Below are positions 1 to 11,825 of a DNA stretch of 64,000 bases, piece after piece. A model generated the notes under the pieces. The model was given only the letters and a program-made list of their open reading frames with translations, ran no database searches and was not told the DNA's origin. Both the position numbers and the translations under genes were made by a program. The stretch is taken from positions 5,848,134 through 5,912,133 of the forward strand of contig NC_033623.1 of the NCBI RefSeq assembly GCF_001540865.1, written 5' to 3'. Source of the DNA: Ananas comosus. Its lineage: Eukaryota; Streptophyta; Magnoliopsida; Poales; Bromeliaceae. The stretch's first letter is position 1, and every line of letters starts with the position of its first letter.

Positions 1-1507
1 ATACATGTTGTTGGGCTAGATTCTAACTCGGTGGACCTTTTGTAGGTTCAGTTGTTCCGTCTCCGCAGTCGAGAGACCAGTTCCATAGTTGTACAGGTGG
101 GTACTTCGATCCGAAGTCGGTACAGTGGTGCACGCTCGGTGATATCTTCTTACCCTTACTTTCCTATTATTACTCCATATGCATATATTATATGTTGAGC
201 CTAGCACCTACACTATGTTCCTTGTTGCTCTACTTAGTTATCTTGCATATTCTGTATCATGTTTAGAGTAGAGCAGTTTTGTGATATCTGTGACCTGGTT
301 GATCGATTCTCGTATTTCGTACCTGCCATGGAGTCGGTTTACTGCATTTACTTTTGTGACCTACTTGGTCAGTCAGACTATTAGTGACCTGTACGGTCGG
401 TACGCCCTGAGGGGCTGGATTGTTGGCTGGTTGCCGACGGTTGGTTATTGAGCATATCAGCATCGATCGCCCGAGACTCGTACGCATTTCACGAACACCA
501 GTGGTCTGATCCACCGCAAGAGGATATTCTTTTTCGGAAAAGTGGTTCGGTGTGCCAACCCGTGAGCCCAGCGACCTAGGCTGGGTCATATGCAGGTAGA
601 GTGGCAGTGGGCATGGGCCTGAGGTCTGCGGACCAATAGAGCAGTTTCGAGATTGGGTATCTTTGGACTTGTCGTCTGGTTGACGCATACATATAGTAGC
701 AGTAGTTTTGCATTTATACTTCTTGTTCATATATCATATTGCTACTGTATTTCACTTACCCCTACTGTTGTTTATCCTTCCTGATTGGTGAGTACCCCTC
801 GCCTTCGTCGGCTTGCGGTACCCACTGGGAGGGGAGACATGTTTACATGTTCTCACCCCCCACCCCCATTACAGGTGACGTCGTAGGTCCTAGTGGGACG
901 GATCGTGAGGAGCGAGTCTAGCGACCGATAGAGCCACCGTCCCGTTGTCTGTTATTTCTCTACCTAGCTTATTTAAATAAATAACTTAGAATGTTTATTT
1001 GGTTCAGTTACTATTACATTGAATTCATCTAGTTTTATAAATGTAATAATGGAATCGAGATTTCTGCAAAATGAAAATGATTTTCTACCCCTCGTAGTAG
1101 CGTGTTTTAAAAAGAAAATATTTTCTTGTGGAAAACAGTTTTTAAAAGAGTTTTCTCGTGGTTTTCTTAATTTAGTATTTCAAAACAAGTTTCCGGGTAG
1201 GAAACATTTTAACTAATAGTAGTGATTTTACGATTAAACTCTGAATGTTAAATCTGTGGTGAATGGTAAATGAATGTACGGATATACGCATGTTTGTATA
1301 TTTAGTTATGGTTGTTGTATTCTGTTTGGACATCTTGTACTTGTGCGACGTCGTGCAAATACAGGAAAGACTCTGTTCGTGTGAACAGTAGACTCCCTGT
1401 ATTTGTGGCGGATCTGGCATACCCTGGAGATCAGGTTTTCAAAAAAAAAAAAAATTTTAACACTTCTGCTCTGTTTTTGAACTAAAAAGAGACTCCGGGG
1501 CGTGACA
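1..1507 (+). mobile_element. Gypsy-type LTR, family B, 3' part
   Basis: This block is collinear with 8930-10715: shared landmarks are the segment around the cytosine-rich CTCACCCCCC tract, the TGTGACCTGGTTG repeat, and the last 150 bases with a poly-A run before GGGGCGTGACA. The terminal GTGACA at 1502-1507 is the LTR 3' end. No primer-binding site follows, so it is a 3' LTR or a solo LTR. The left end lies outside the window. It holds only two or three copies of the short tandem unit that is expanded in the second copy. No coding sequence is supported in it; the small open frames do not resemble proteins I know. Confidence 0.75.
834..854 (+). promoter_or_regulatory. LTR stem-loop upstream of splice-acceptor-like AG
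   Basis: GAGACATG and CATG(T)TCTC pair around a TTTA loop. CCCACTGGG lies just before it and CTCACCCC just after. A pyrimidine-rich tract ends in ACAG at 874, 20 nt after the stem. The equivalent stem in the second family B copy (10055-10075) has CATA/TATG instead of CATG/CATG, so pairing is kept. Confidence 0.5.
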
Positions 1508-2520
1508 CTGATATTATGTCTATCACCTAGCTCGTAGGTTACTCCACAGGTGAATACCTCGCGGCAACTGACCACACCTTTCCACCATTGCGAGTAGGGT
1601 ACAAAGGCTCGGCCCTCATGCAGTGGCCTTCTTCTGACACAGTATAGAGATCTAATTAATTTACACCACAGCAGGTATGGCTCATTAAAGAAGCGCTACC
1701 ACCATTTGGTTAAGAGGGCTAGATTCATGGATTCCATATCTTTGATCCCTAATCATCCTTCTCTTTTACTTTTACACAAAGATTTCCATTTGACCAGGCA
1801 TGTGCCACCAGCAATTTTGGAGCACCCTGTCTAAAAGAAGGCCCGTCTCAGTGCTTCAATCTGATGCAGTACCCACTGCGGCGCTTTGAAGATGGAGAAG
1901 AAGAATAGCGGCAGGTTAGAAAGTACCGAGTTGACGAGGGTAAGTCTTCCCCCAAAGGAGAGAAGTTTAGCTTTCCATCCTTCAATTCTCTCCTCTATAC
2001 GATTGATGACCAAACCCCAATCCTCCTTGCGGAGTTGTTTGTTGTGGAGCGGAAGTTTCAGGTAGTGGAAAGGTAGATTGCCGACTTTGCATCCTAAGAT
2101 GCTAGCTAGTCTTTCTGCTTTGCGTGAATTGGACCCGATGTAGTAAAATGCCAAGTTGTCCTTATTGATCTTGAGACTAGAGGCCCACTCGAAAATATTC
2201 CAAACAAATAGCAGGTTGTATATAAAACATTTTCTTGGCTCGCAGAAGAAAATTGTGTTGTCAGCGTATTGGATAAGCACCGTTTGACAGTCTACGGATG
2301 GTCCAATTCCGCAAAGCAGGTTGTTGCCCCTCGCAGCTTCAGTCAGCCTGGCCAGACAGTCTGCTACCAATAGGAAGAGGTAAAGGGAGAGAGGGTCTCC
2401 CTGTCTGAGCCCCTTCCTTACTTTCATCCACTTAGTCGGGGTGTCATTCACTAGGATGACTACTTTGGCGTTGCAGATGCATTGTTCAATTCAAGCCCAC
2501 CACTTATCATTGAATCCTAG
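1508..2520 (-). pseudogene. L1-type LINE reverse transcriptase fragment
   Basis: Read on the minus strand from 2520, the frame gives the plant LINE RT landmarks in order: GFNDKWW, then a TGA where a Trp is usual, VNDTPTKW, GLRQGDPLS, YADNTIFF, and FGGRLTLVNSVLSNLP. After that come the FFWTG and KWWWRF motifs of the downstream zinc-knuckle RVT region down to about 1510. This is the RT of a non-LTR retrotransposon, which would copy its own RNA at a nicked target. The catalytic YADD reads YADN, so the second aspartate is lost. With the in-frame stop this is a dead 5'-truncated copy. The family B LTR ends exactly where LINE sequence resumes (1507/1508), so the LTR element inserted into the LINE. 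Confidence 0.88.
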
Positions 2521-3005
2521 CCATTGTAGTATGTATTTTAAGAAAGACCATCTGACACACTAGTTAGTGATTAAGATTAAGGGGATTTGTGCATTTTAAA
2601 GCTCTTGTACTATTCTGTAAATTAACTCCTACAGAAACATTGGGATAATTAATCTTTTATATATAAGTTGATGTTCAACCTGAGACTATTTGGTCAGAGT
2701 ACTTATTATGGACTTGAGAAGGAAGATAGTGATGGTTTTTTTATTTTATTTTTATATTTTTTTAAGAACAACGATGTGGAGGTGTTAGAGTTCTATATAT
2801 GATGGTACTCACGACAGAACTATATGATGATAACCTATTAATATAGTTTCAAAGTTAGATCATACTAATTAACAAGAACATAAATCACACTTGTAGACAA
2901 TAAGTACATTCACAAACATAGTTTTGGGAAGAAACTAATATAATAAAGGACTTCAGATTCGTTATTTTTTATGCATTGGATCACCATCAGAAAACTAACC
3001 ATTTT
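2521..3005. other. Unassigned AT-rich spacer
   Basis: About 485 bases between the LINE and the terpene-synthase remnant. I see no coding frame, terminal repeat or RNA gene in it. Confidence 0.5.
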
Positions 3006-3196
3006 CTTATTTATTACATAAGCTTGCATTCAAAGATTATTACTTGTCTATTTTTTGCCCAGATGGATAGACAGTAGTAGACTTCAAGCACTCAAATATC
3101 TTATTTATTACATAAGCTTGCATTCAAAGATTATTACTTGTCTACTTTTTGCCCAGATGGATAGACAGAAGTAGTAGACTTCAAGCACTCAAATAG
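3006..3196. repeat. Tandem duplication of about 93-97 bp
   Basis: The segment beginning CTTATTTATTACATAAGC and ending CAAGCACTCAAATA occurs twice back to back, with two or three base differences and a short AGA insertion in the second copy. The second copy runs into the stop codon of the terpene-synthase exon, so the duplication involves the exon's 3' flank. Confidence 0.85.
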
Positions 3197-3479
3197 CAAT
3201 TGGCTGCACGAACAACAACGAGAGGTGTTTTTCAAGATAAGTAGAGTATGTGAACCCGTCTATGTCCTTGTATACCATTTCGCTCATTCGATTAAAATTA
3301 TCAACTCTTTCAATCAGAGGTATCGGAACATCAGTTGGCTTCAGGAACGCTTCGTTTGTTCTTTTCCAAGCATCTTCTATTATGAAGCGAAATTTTGCAA
3401 TGGCTACTTCCTTGGTTGTGTTGTGTTCTTTCATGTAGGTCTCCAACGTAGAGAGACAATCTCCTTTCTTCTGTTCACG
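3189..3479 (-). pseudogene. Terpene synthase, last exon only
   Basis: The minus-strand frame starts right after a good acceptor (pyrimidine tract plus CAG at 3480-3482) and encodes 96 residues from REQKKGDC to the stop at 3189. The motifs YMKEHNTTKEVA, IEDAWKRTNEAFLKPT, VPIPLIERV, MVYKDIDGFTY and LFVQPIAI match the C-terminal exon of class I plant terpene synthases, close to the TPS-a (sesquiterpene) type. The family cyclises prenyl diphosphates using DDxxD and NSE/DTE metal motifs in earlier exons. None of those exons is found upstream on the minus strand before the MITE, CACTA end and gap. It is either an exon remnant or the end of a gene cut off by insertions. The exon itself has no stop or frameshift, suggesting recent loss, or a working gene whose upstream intron is very large. 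Confidence 0.82.
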
Positions 3480-3689
3480 CTGGAGAAAGAAAGAATAAGA
3501 GATCATTATGAAGTAACGAAATAAATTTGAAACTAACACTATGAAATATAACCAAAGGATGATGAGAGACAGATAGATGATAAGGGCTTGTTTGCTCCTT
3601 CTAAACTATTGTTTTGAGTAAGTTATATGAAATGCATGTATTAATTCTTTGTAATAGTTTATTACAGTAAGAAGTAAAATACTTTAAGG
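3480..3689. other. Possible terpene-synthase intron sequence
   Basis: This would be the intron preceding the terpene-synthase exon. It has no coding match and ends at the MITE boundary. Confidence 0.4.
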
Positions 3690-4507
3690 CCCCGTTTGGT
3701 TGGCGGTATAAGCAGGGATAACTTTCGTTATCCCCGCTATTCCGCCGAGTGAAAAAATTTTTGACTGGAATATTTTATTCCGGTCAAATTTTGCTATTCT
3801 CGGCTATTTCGAAATAGCTTGGATTTATTATTCCACTATTTTGATGGAATAGTACTATTTCAATATTTAGTTTCAAACTTTATTAAAATTATAAATTAAA
3901 TATAAACTAAATTATATAAATATAATATATTATATATTATAATATATATTTTTTATTATAAATGTATTAATTGTACTATATTAATAATATTATTTCATAA
4001 ATTTGGTAAATAAAATTATATTTAAATTATAAAATATATTTTTATTAAATTTAGTTTAAGTAGAATTTTAAAAATTATAAATTTATTAATAATAAAATTA
4101 TAAATTTATTAAAAATTTCTACTTATTATCAAATTTATAAATTTATTATAATAATTATTTTTATTAATTGTTCCACCCCAATTCTTATTTTCAAAAATTT
4201 AAAATTAAAATTTAAAATGTATTTAAATTTTTAAAATTTAAAATTTTATATTTTAATATTTCAAATTTAAATTTGATTTTAAATTTAAAGTTTGAATTTA
4301 AAATTTAAAATTAAAATTGTTGAATTTCAAAATTTGAAAATTATGAAATTTTAAAATTTTTATTTCAATTTTAAATTTTAAAAGTAAATTTTAAATTTAA
4401 AATATATATATTAAAAATTTAAATTTATAATAATAAGAAGGGTAATATTATTATTTTTTATTTATAACTACTCACTTTAATTCTATTCTATCTTACTTAA
4501 CTAAACG
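3690..4507. mobile_element. AT-rich MITE-like element
   Basis: It starts with GGCCCCGTTTGGTTGGCGG and ends near CTTACTTAACTAAACGC. The reverse complement of the end (GCGTTTAGTTAAGTAAG) resembles the start, giving imperfect terminal inverted repeats. The middle is almost pure A/T with AAATTT-type runs and has no coding capacity. Such GTTTGG-ended, AT-cored elements are typical of plant non-autonomous DNA transposons. The superfamily is not determined. Confidence 0.55.
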
Positions 4508-4530
4508 CTATTTTTTCTACTGTTAGGAAT

Positions 4531-4668
4531 CACTACAACAAAACGCTATAACTTTTAAATTCATCAGATCAATAAAAAGTGTTGCTGGAAATTACGACAC
4601 TTTTAAAAGTGTTGCTATATGTAGGTCGCTAAGTATATAGTGATAGTTAAAAGTGTCCGTATAATCTA
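4531..4668. mobile_element. CACTA (En/Spm-type) terminus, truncated by gap
   Basis: CACTACAACAAAACGC at 4531 is a classical CACTA terminal inverted repeat. It is followed by subterminal direct and inverted copies of AAAAGTGTTGC and its complement GACACTTTTAAAAGTG. The element runs into the run of N, so its transposase and other end are not visible. Confidence 0.7.
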
Positions 4669-4693
4669 NNNNNNNNNNNNNNNNNNNNNNNNN
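4669..4693. other. Assembly gap (25 N)
   Basis: A run of 25 N separates the CACTA terminus from LTR sequence. Distance and orientation across it are not guaranteed by the sequence. Confidence 1.
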
Positions 4694-7186
4694 GCAATTC
4701 CAGTTTCTACTTTCTAGTGGGTCGTGACAGTGTTTCGACCTATGTGCTCGACATCCCGACAGTGAGGTTTAAGCGAGCACGCAACCGAAAATCGGATTTT
4801 TGGGTTAACTCTCGGGTTTGCCTTCAGAGGGCTGTTGTACGGTACGGAGTGATGTGTACCAGGTAAGCATCGACTTTGGCGCTTTCTCAGCAACCGAGGC
4901 TCGGGTGGGCGTTTTCGACGATGGTGTACCGGTACGCGGGCCTCTGGTCGGTACGCAGTGTGATTATGCAGCGTTTGAACTGCAGGGGGTTTTTCGCGTT
5001 TGGGCATCTCTATTCCTTGTACACCACGCTAGGGTCCCTGGCTTGGCACTGCAGGAGAAGAGGTAAGGGGAGCTTTCACACCCTCCCTCTCCATTCTTTG
5101 ATTTTGCTTCGGTTATTTAGAGCATTAATTCCCTCTTTTTGCTCTTTTTGGGTTTTGGGAGCGTATTCCCATTGGAGCTTTGGGTTTTGGCTGTAGTTGA
5201 GGAGGATTCTGGGACCTTGAGGGTTTTGCACTTGTTGGAGGTTCTAAGAGGTTTGGTGGCTTTTCTTGTTCTCTATATTTTGGTTTTTGATCTTTGTAGT
5301 AATATAAACCCTAGAAATGGATTTTAGGGTTTATTTGAGGCATTTTGTTCTAGGGTTTTGGAAGCTAGATTGCGTTTGGATTAGAACCTTCCTCTAGCGT
5401 TAGATGGAAGGAGTTCTAGCTCTCTTTGGCATAGCAGAGATTTCTACTCTTGAGGTGAGTATTTGTCCCATTTTGCTAGAATGCTTCATGTTTGAGCTTT
5501 GTGCTCGTTCGTTTGTTTGGGATGACACTTTTTTTGCAATTTCTAGGGTGCCTAGAAGGTTGTCGAACTCGTTTGGAGCAAACGAAAAGTTTCGTTGTAT
5601 GTCGGTGGGTTTGACCTAGCCGTTATAATTATGAGAAATCTCTTTTGCGTGATAAGGTGCTTGGTTTATAATTATCATTGCATTTTTATATTCAATACTA
5701 TTTATATTGAGTATTAGAATGCTTAAAAGCTAAGTATATAATGTGATTTTTTGGAACTCTATGTGTAGAGAGTTGCTTGAGGAGCTTTGGTGCATTTAGC
5801 ATTCGTATTATGAGGTTTGATTTCATGGTTTTAGGATGTAATAGCTTATATGATTCTTGCTTTAACAATAAGTTTAAGATGGCATGAAAGATGACAATTG
5901 CTGACAAGTGTAGGCCATCGAATACGCTCTTATGTGATTGGGAGAGTAATGTCATCAAGCGGCATTGAGCTCAGGATCTTGTGGAGGAACCTAGTGGCAT
6001 AGGGCATTGGGTGTTTGGAAAACTGTGTTGAAAATCAAATTGCTAAGTGTATCAGGAGGACTAGGGCGTAGCAACTGTTGAAACTTCAATTGTGACTTAC
6101 TAGTTTCGGGATGCTAGTTATTGATCCTGTTGAGAATGAGGATTGGATATTTGGATCTTGGACTATGCTTGCTGCAATTTGTGTTCATTGACAATGTTGT
6201 GAGGCCGTACGCTCCTTACAGCCGGCACTCGGAGTAGCTGCGGACTTAGATCTCTCGTGCGGATATTGGAAGCTAGGGATCGAGTGGGCGCCAGACCATT
6301 CAAGAGTAGGATGTCGCGGGCTACCACAGGCACTATTAGGCGGCAAGCGGACTACTCTTAGGTAAGTCCCTAATTGGAAATGCGAAATGCACTGGGGTTG
6401 AGGATGATATGATTTCACTAACTAGATAGACTTAGTGTTGGGTTCATCTTACATTGTTTTAGCATGTGTGAGACATGGTAGATAAGTGTCGCATATTAGA
6501 ACCTAAAACCTTGATGTATTGACAAAGCGTTTACAACATTAATTATGGTGATGTGGAACTTGATTGCTAATGATAGAAATAGATGTACATTTGGTGCTAC
6601 TGAGCTTATTTGGACACAGACTAGACTGATTTATTATGCTTTCTTTCCAGCAGTTTGTATATGCTCCTTATTAGCTTTTATTATTATCGTTACTCACCTT
6701 GTATTTGGGGCTAGGGAGCACAGAGCTGCAGAGTTCAGATAATTGGCCACTGGGGAACTATATTATAGTTCTCAGCCCTCTTTTTCCGATGTTTTTTCAG
6801 AGCCTTCACTCAGGAAGAGGCAGGGGATCGCGGAAAGGGTATCGCTCGGGTTAGCGTGCTTACGGGATCGTTCGCAATAGTGTCTACCTCTCGTTTATTT
6901 TTTGTGAGAGTTGGAGGTTGTACCGTATATACATAGAGACACCACATTTTTGTACTAGAGACAGTATTGTACTACTTATGCTTTCTTTATTGTTATCCTT
7001 TATCTCCTTACTTGGGTGTAGATGTTAGAACTATATTTGCTCTGATATCATTAGTTACTGTATTTCATTTCTTCTATTGTTTTATTACTTGCTTTTACTT
7101 CTCTTTATTGTAGCGCTTATAGTGTTGACATATGCGGCGTCTGGGCACGCTACCGGGAGGGCCTCCGCCGGTCCCGGGGCGTGACA
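4694..7186 (+). mobile_element. Gypsy-type LTR, family A, 5' end in gap
   Basis: It ends with CCCGGGGCGTGACA at 7186 and carries the family A landmarks in order: one GTACCGGTAC palindrome (4926-4935), a leader with TATAAACCC, and the stem-loop at 6755-6771 with a following CAG at 6800. It closely resembles, in the opposite orientation, the intact solo LTR at 51912-54631. The short frames inside it are not protein-like. Its 3' end abuts a reversed family A LTR, so it appears to be nested in that copy. Confidence 0.72.
6755..6771 (+). promoter_or_regulatory. LTR stem-loop upstream of splice-acceptor-like AG
   Basis: GAACTA/TAGTTC is a perfect stem around TATTA. Flanks are CCACTGGG before and CTCAGCCC after. 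A T-rich tract ends in CAG at 6800, 29 nt downstream. Confidence 0.5.
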
Positions 7187-7428
7187 ACCGGTCTCGCCCG
7201 CCAGGGACCGGTTGCCTCAGGGCTGCCGCAACACTGTTCACTGGGGGACCGGTCTCTCCTTCCAGGAACCGGTCCGCGAGAGTAAAAACTCTCAGGACTT
7301 AGCCAGAAATTCAGTTTTCGAACTTTTTAGGTCGGAATACATTCTACAACCCTCCACCAAGTGTGGAAAAGCTCGAAATACACCCAAACACTCGAACCTC
7401 GCAATTTGCAAAGGTCCAGTGACTTACA
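7187..7428 (-). mobile_element. Reversed family A LTR start fragment
   Basis: This segment is collinear with 54390-54631, the 5' end of the reversed solo LTR there, including ACCGGT sites, the GAGAGTAAAAACTCTC inverted repeat and a final CTTACA. It carries the last palindrome pairs of the promoter array. Confidence 0.7.
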
Positions 7429-9202
7429 CCCTAGCCGAGATCCATCTCCAGCGCCGTCACCGACAGTCCCCACCGTCAGCGTGCGCCGCCGGCGCCTCCT
7501 GTGCAAGTCGCGGTCGACCCGAGCCAGTTTGGGCCGACCTGACTCAAGCTCGAAACGTGCGTGGGATATCAGCCCTAGATCGGCCGCGCCGTCCTTCCTT
7601 AGCCTCCGGCGAACTCCCACTCGTCGCCCCGCTGTCCCAGCGCGTCGCCAGCCACCGCTCGTGTCACTTGCGGCCGCCCAGACCTTGTGTAGGCCGAACC
7701 CTATCACCGAGCATCGCCGCCGCCCACCGTCGAGCGCACCACCTCTCCCTCGACCTCCGGCAACGGGTCGTCATTGCCCTGTGCTTCTCCGGCCGCCGCG
7801 CGAACGCCGTGGACCTCTTGAACCGAGCTGAGGCTGCTCGAGTTCGTGCTTCTCTGCCGCACCACCGGCCGCCTCCCACCGCCGGCAAGCACGTGCCCGA
7901 CCCCTCTCCGACCGGCCGCGACCTTGCCCTGCCAGAGCACTCGCCGTCTGGCCGCCGCAGGTCGCCCTCGGGCTCCACTAGTCCGGTAAGCACTATTTTT
8001 GGTTCAAGCATACTGGTTGAGGTTTCCGGTGACCTTTTCGGTGATCCGATAATCCCCCAACACCCCGAGAAGTGAGCACGATGATATTCGATTCATGCTG
8101 AATAGCGTGCTCACCTCCGTTGGGGTTAGTGATGCCTCAGTTTGCGTATTAGACGTGACTTAAGCGCTGTGCGCACTGTTTCACTAAGGTTCGCGTCGCT
8201 CGTGCACTCACCATAGCAGCTGATTGTGCTCTGAAGTGTGAACACGGCCTCCAGCATATCAAGACTTGTCAGCGGGTGTCTCGGCTTGGCAGAAGGTTAT
8301 CGGTTTGCGTTGTTGGACCATAAACGCCCGGAAATCATATAAAATAATGTGATTTTATGCATTTGGAAGGGCTTTTATGCAAATGTGTTTATTGTAGTCG
8401 CTGTTGGCAGCATGTGCGGGCAGTAGGTAACCTTTGGACTGATTGTCCAAGGCCCCAAGCCCTTGCGGAGACTGAGAATTGATTTTCGGTGTGTTTTTCG
8501 GCGATATCCATCGACAGAACGCGTTTTCTGTTCGAAATTATTTCGACGGTTCTTCATGATGAATTGTGTCGTCGCTGAGCCTTGTTGGCTTGTCACTCAT
8601 GTCGGTTTGAGGGTTCGAAAATGACGGGTGAGCGACGGTGGGTTCCGATGTCGAATTGGACACTTCCAGGAACCCAGATCGGAACGATTGTTCGACGGTA
8701 ATCGTTTCGGAGTGAGTTAGTGTCCTTGCTGCCAAGACATCCAATTTGATGTGTTTTGTGGCAACGGGCGACTCGTGGGAGAGTCAGTGAGTTCCGGGAC
8801 AGTTCGTGGGTCCCGGCAGAGTTCCGGTGCAGTTTTCGGGACTCCCGGTGAGTATGGCAATCGGTTTTGGAAAACTGATTCCCGTAGGTTTATTTGTGGG
8901 GATTGTGAGTTAGTGTTTGGTGATCGAGGGTTGGATTCTAACCCGGTAGACCTTTCATAGGTCCGGTGGCTCCTTCCTCCGCAGTTGGAATATCAGTACC
9001 GAAAAAGCACAGGTGGGTACTTCGACCCGAAGTCAATACAGTGGTGCACGCTCGGTGACGTTCCTTTCACCCATTGTTATTCATATTGCATATTATATAT
9101 ATTGAGCCTTACATCCATGTTGTTCCTGTATTACTCTATTCAGTTGTTTTCATGTTTAGTAACATGAGTAGGAGTAGAGTAGATTTATCTGCATATGATA
9201 TC

Positions 9203-9570
9203 TGTGACCTGGTTGGTCGATTTTCATATCTCGTATCAGTGACCTGGTTGGTCGGTTTTCATATCTCACATCTGTGACCTGGTTGGTTTTCATATCTTGT
9301 ATCTGTGACCTGGTTGGTCGATTTTATATCTTGTATCTGTGACCTGGTTGGTACGTTTCATATCTTGTATCTGTGAGTTGGTTGGTTTTCATATCTTGTA
9401 TCTGTGACCTGGTTGGTCGGTTTCATATCTTGTATCTGTGACCTGGTTGGTCGGTTTCATATCTTGTATCTGTGACTTGGTTGGTCGGTTTTCGTATCTT
9501 GTATATGTGACCTGGTTGGTCAATTTTCGTATCTCGTATCTGTGACCTACTTGGTCGATTTGACTATTTG
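9203..9570 (+). repeat. Minisatellite of 31-36 bp units in LTR
   Basis: About ten units built on GTGACCTGGTTGGTCGG followed by TTTCATATCTTGTATCT. Units differ mainly by loss of a few bases after TTGGT. The matching place in the first LTR copy (about 280-400) has only two or three units, so the array expanded after the copies separated. Confidence 0.9.
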
Positions 9571-10054
9571 ATGACCTATACGGTCGGTGTGCCCTGAAGG
9601 GCAGGATTGTCGGCTGGTTGCCGACGGTTGATCATTGAGCATATTGCATTGATCGCCCGATACTCGTCGCATTTCACGAACACTGGCGGTCTGATCCACC
9701 GCAAGGAGTGTTCTTTTCCGGAAAAGTGGTTGCAGGTGCCAACCCGTGAGCCCAAGAACGGTTATATGCATAGTAGAGTGGCAGTGGTATTGTCTGGAGG
9801 TCCGCGGTGCAGACCTCGAGGGCACAGGCTTGAGGTTTGCGGTGCGGACCAACAGAGCATTAATTTCAGATTGGGTATTTTTGGACTGGTCTTCCGGTTG
9901 ATGTATGCATACAGTAGCTATAGTGTTTCATATATATACATCTCGTTTACTTGTTTATCATAGCTACTGTACTACCATTATCTATACCTTAGTTGTTCTC
10001 TATGACTGGTGAATACCCCTCGCCTTCGTTGGCTTGCGGTACCCACTAGGAGGG

Positions 10055-10075
10055 GAGACATATTTATATGTTCTC
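10055..10075 (+). promoter_or_regulatory. LTR stem-loop upstream of splice-acceptor-like AG
   Basis: GAGACATA and TATG(T)TCTC pair around TTTA; TACAG ends at 10095, 20 nt downstream. Compared with 834-854 both arms changed together (CATG/CATG to CATA/TATG). Confidence 0.5.
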
Positions 10076-10715
10076 ACCCCCCGCCCCCATTACAGGTGAC
10101 GTTGCTGGTCCTAGTAGGACGGTTCGTGAGGAGCGCTCGTAGTGGTTCGTTAGAACTTCCCGCCTCGTCATTTGGTTTAATTCCTTAAACTCCAGCTTCC
10201 TTCAATAAATTAGATAATTTATATGGTTCAGCATTTTATTACAATTGAATTTGGGATTTTATGCATGTAATAAAGGATTTATGAGTTTTCGTGAAATGAA
10301 AATGGTCTTCTACCCCTCGTGGTAGCAAGTTTTTAAAAGGAAAAGGTTTTTGTGTGGGAAACAGTTTTTAAAAGATTTTCTCGTGGTTTTTCTTGATTTA
10401 GTATTTCAAAACCAGTTTTCGGGTAGGAAATATTCTAAACTAATAGTCGTGGATTTATGAATAACTTTGAATATGAATGTGAATGGTGTAGATATGTGTA
10501 TGTGCATATGTGTGGTTGTATCCTGTATGGCAATTCTTATACTTATACTTGTGCGACGCCGTGCAAATACAGGGGAGACTCTGTCCATGTGAACAGTGGA
10601 CTCTCTGTATTTGTGGCGTATCTGGCATACCTTGGGGGTCTGGATTTTCAAAAAAAAAAAATTTAGGCACTTCCACTATGGTTTTAAATCAACATGGGAC
10701 ACCGGGGGCGTGACA

Positions 10716-11825
10716 GATTAAAGTGGTATCATAGACAAGTTACTACCACAGCACCATTCATAAGTTGTTTTGAAAAATAAATAAGCTGAACCATTGGTTA
10801 GGTTGACCCATAGGATGACCTACGGTATATAGGCACGTGAGTGCGGGGTTCGGGCTTGAGGCCCAGTGTGCATGTCGAGTTTGGTAAACTCGGAGTGTTC
10901 GGTTATTTTCGTATGTGCTACGGTTTTCGCACAAGCTGGTATCTCAGTTGGGGGTAGTGGCGGTGTACATATACGGACATTGAGTGGCGGGGTGATGTTC
11001 CCCAGTTGTAGCCACTCTTGTCGAATGGGGCCTTGAAGGGCCAGGCGTTGTTTTTGGGCCTAGGTGATTGCTTTGGTTGCCAATGCCCAGGCCACTGTCC
11101 CTACTTAGGGCACGAGAGCTATTGCGAGTGTCTCTACGGAGACGGTACTAAGACCTGTTACGGTCGTGACTTCTGTGGGGCTACTAGGGTGTAGCCCAAG
11201 GTTCTGTTAGCGGCCGTCTAGGCGACTGCAACATTGGTGTTGCTTTCGCAGATCTCTGGGTAAGGTTGTGATGTCTATCCTTCCTCCTTGATTGTTGATG
11301 GAATCGACGGTGTGGGTCTTTTGACCTTCAGCTAGTTCATACGTCAAACTGATGTGTACCAGAATTGGATTGACATAGTTTTGGTGTCAAGTCTCTATTA
11401 TTGCATTCATCGTATGCGGTTGTTCCAACACCCAAATTAGTGCGTTGTGGGTTAGTCTATGGTTTAGTAGGATTATTCTTGTCTGGAGTTACTCAAGAGT
11501 GTTGTTGGAGTTCTCGAAGCTTTGGGTATAGCTTGGTTGTTGTAAGGAAGTGAATTCTCGAAATCCGAGAGTTAAACTTCGATTAGAATCGACTTGTTGT
11601 CGACATGATAGGCTTCGGAAAGTCCGAATGCGATAAAAATGCAAAAGGTGCATTGTAGAAGGTCTCGGAGAGCAAACTGGTGAGATTCTTGTTAAGTCTT
11701 GTGTGTTGGCAAGTTTCGTGAAGTGAGTCGGAGTCTTGAAGAATTGGTGTGTATTGTCGAAAATCGAAGAATTCAAGATTTCGAAGAAGTTGGAAAATAA
11801 CTCACACTGTGAATCACGATCTCCA
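10716..11825 (+). mobile_element. Decayed Gypsy leader/interior
   Basis: Sequence downstream of the family B primer site. No open gag frame remains. GC-rich patches with GGGCC and repeated stop codons suggest a heavily mutated leader and gag. The same interior style resumes at 15385 after the nested LTRs. Confidence 0.5.
10724..10736 (+). promoter_or_regulatory. Primer-binding site, initiator tRNA-Met type
   Basis: TGGTATCATAGAC begins eight bases after the LTR end GTGACA. It matches the common plant primer-binding site TGGTATCAGAGC with two changes, and fixes the element as plus-strand. Confidence 0.75.

Larger units (their letters stand above)
7429..10715 (+). mobile_element. Gypsy-type LTR, family B, likely 5' LTR
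   Basis: The right end GGGGGCGTGACA (10715) is followed 8 bases later by a methionine-tRNA type primer-binding site, so this is the 5' LTR of a plus-strand element. From 8930 it matches 1-1507. The left boundary is uncertain. 7430-8075 is GC-rich with an open frame rich in Arg, Pro and Ser on both strands, which I read as compositional and not a gene. It contains a short-unit tandem array (9203-9570) and the stem-loop at 10055-10075. Confidence 0.65.

Noticed and set aside
7212..8075. Long GC-rich open frame of 287 codons
   Set aside because: Equally open frames occur on the opposite strand, composition is Arg/Pro/Ser-rich and no domain is recognisable. It starts in a reversed LTR and runs into another, so it is a compositional effect.
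9203..9570. Regular short repeats resembling a CRISPR array
   Set aside because: Units are contiguous with no unique spacers, lie within an LTR and the genome is a plant.
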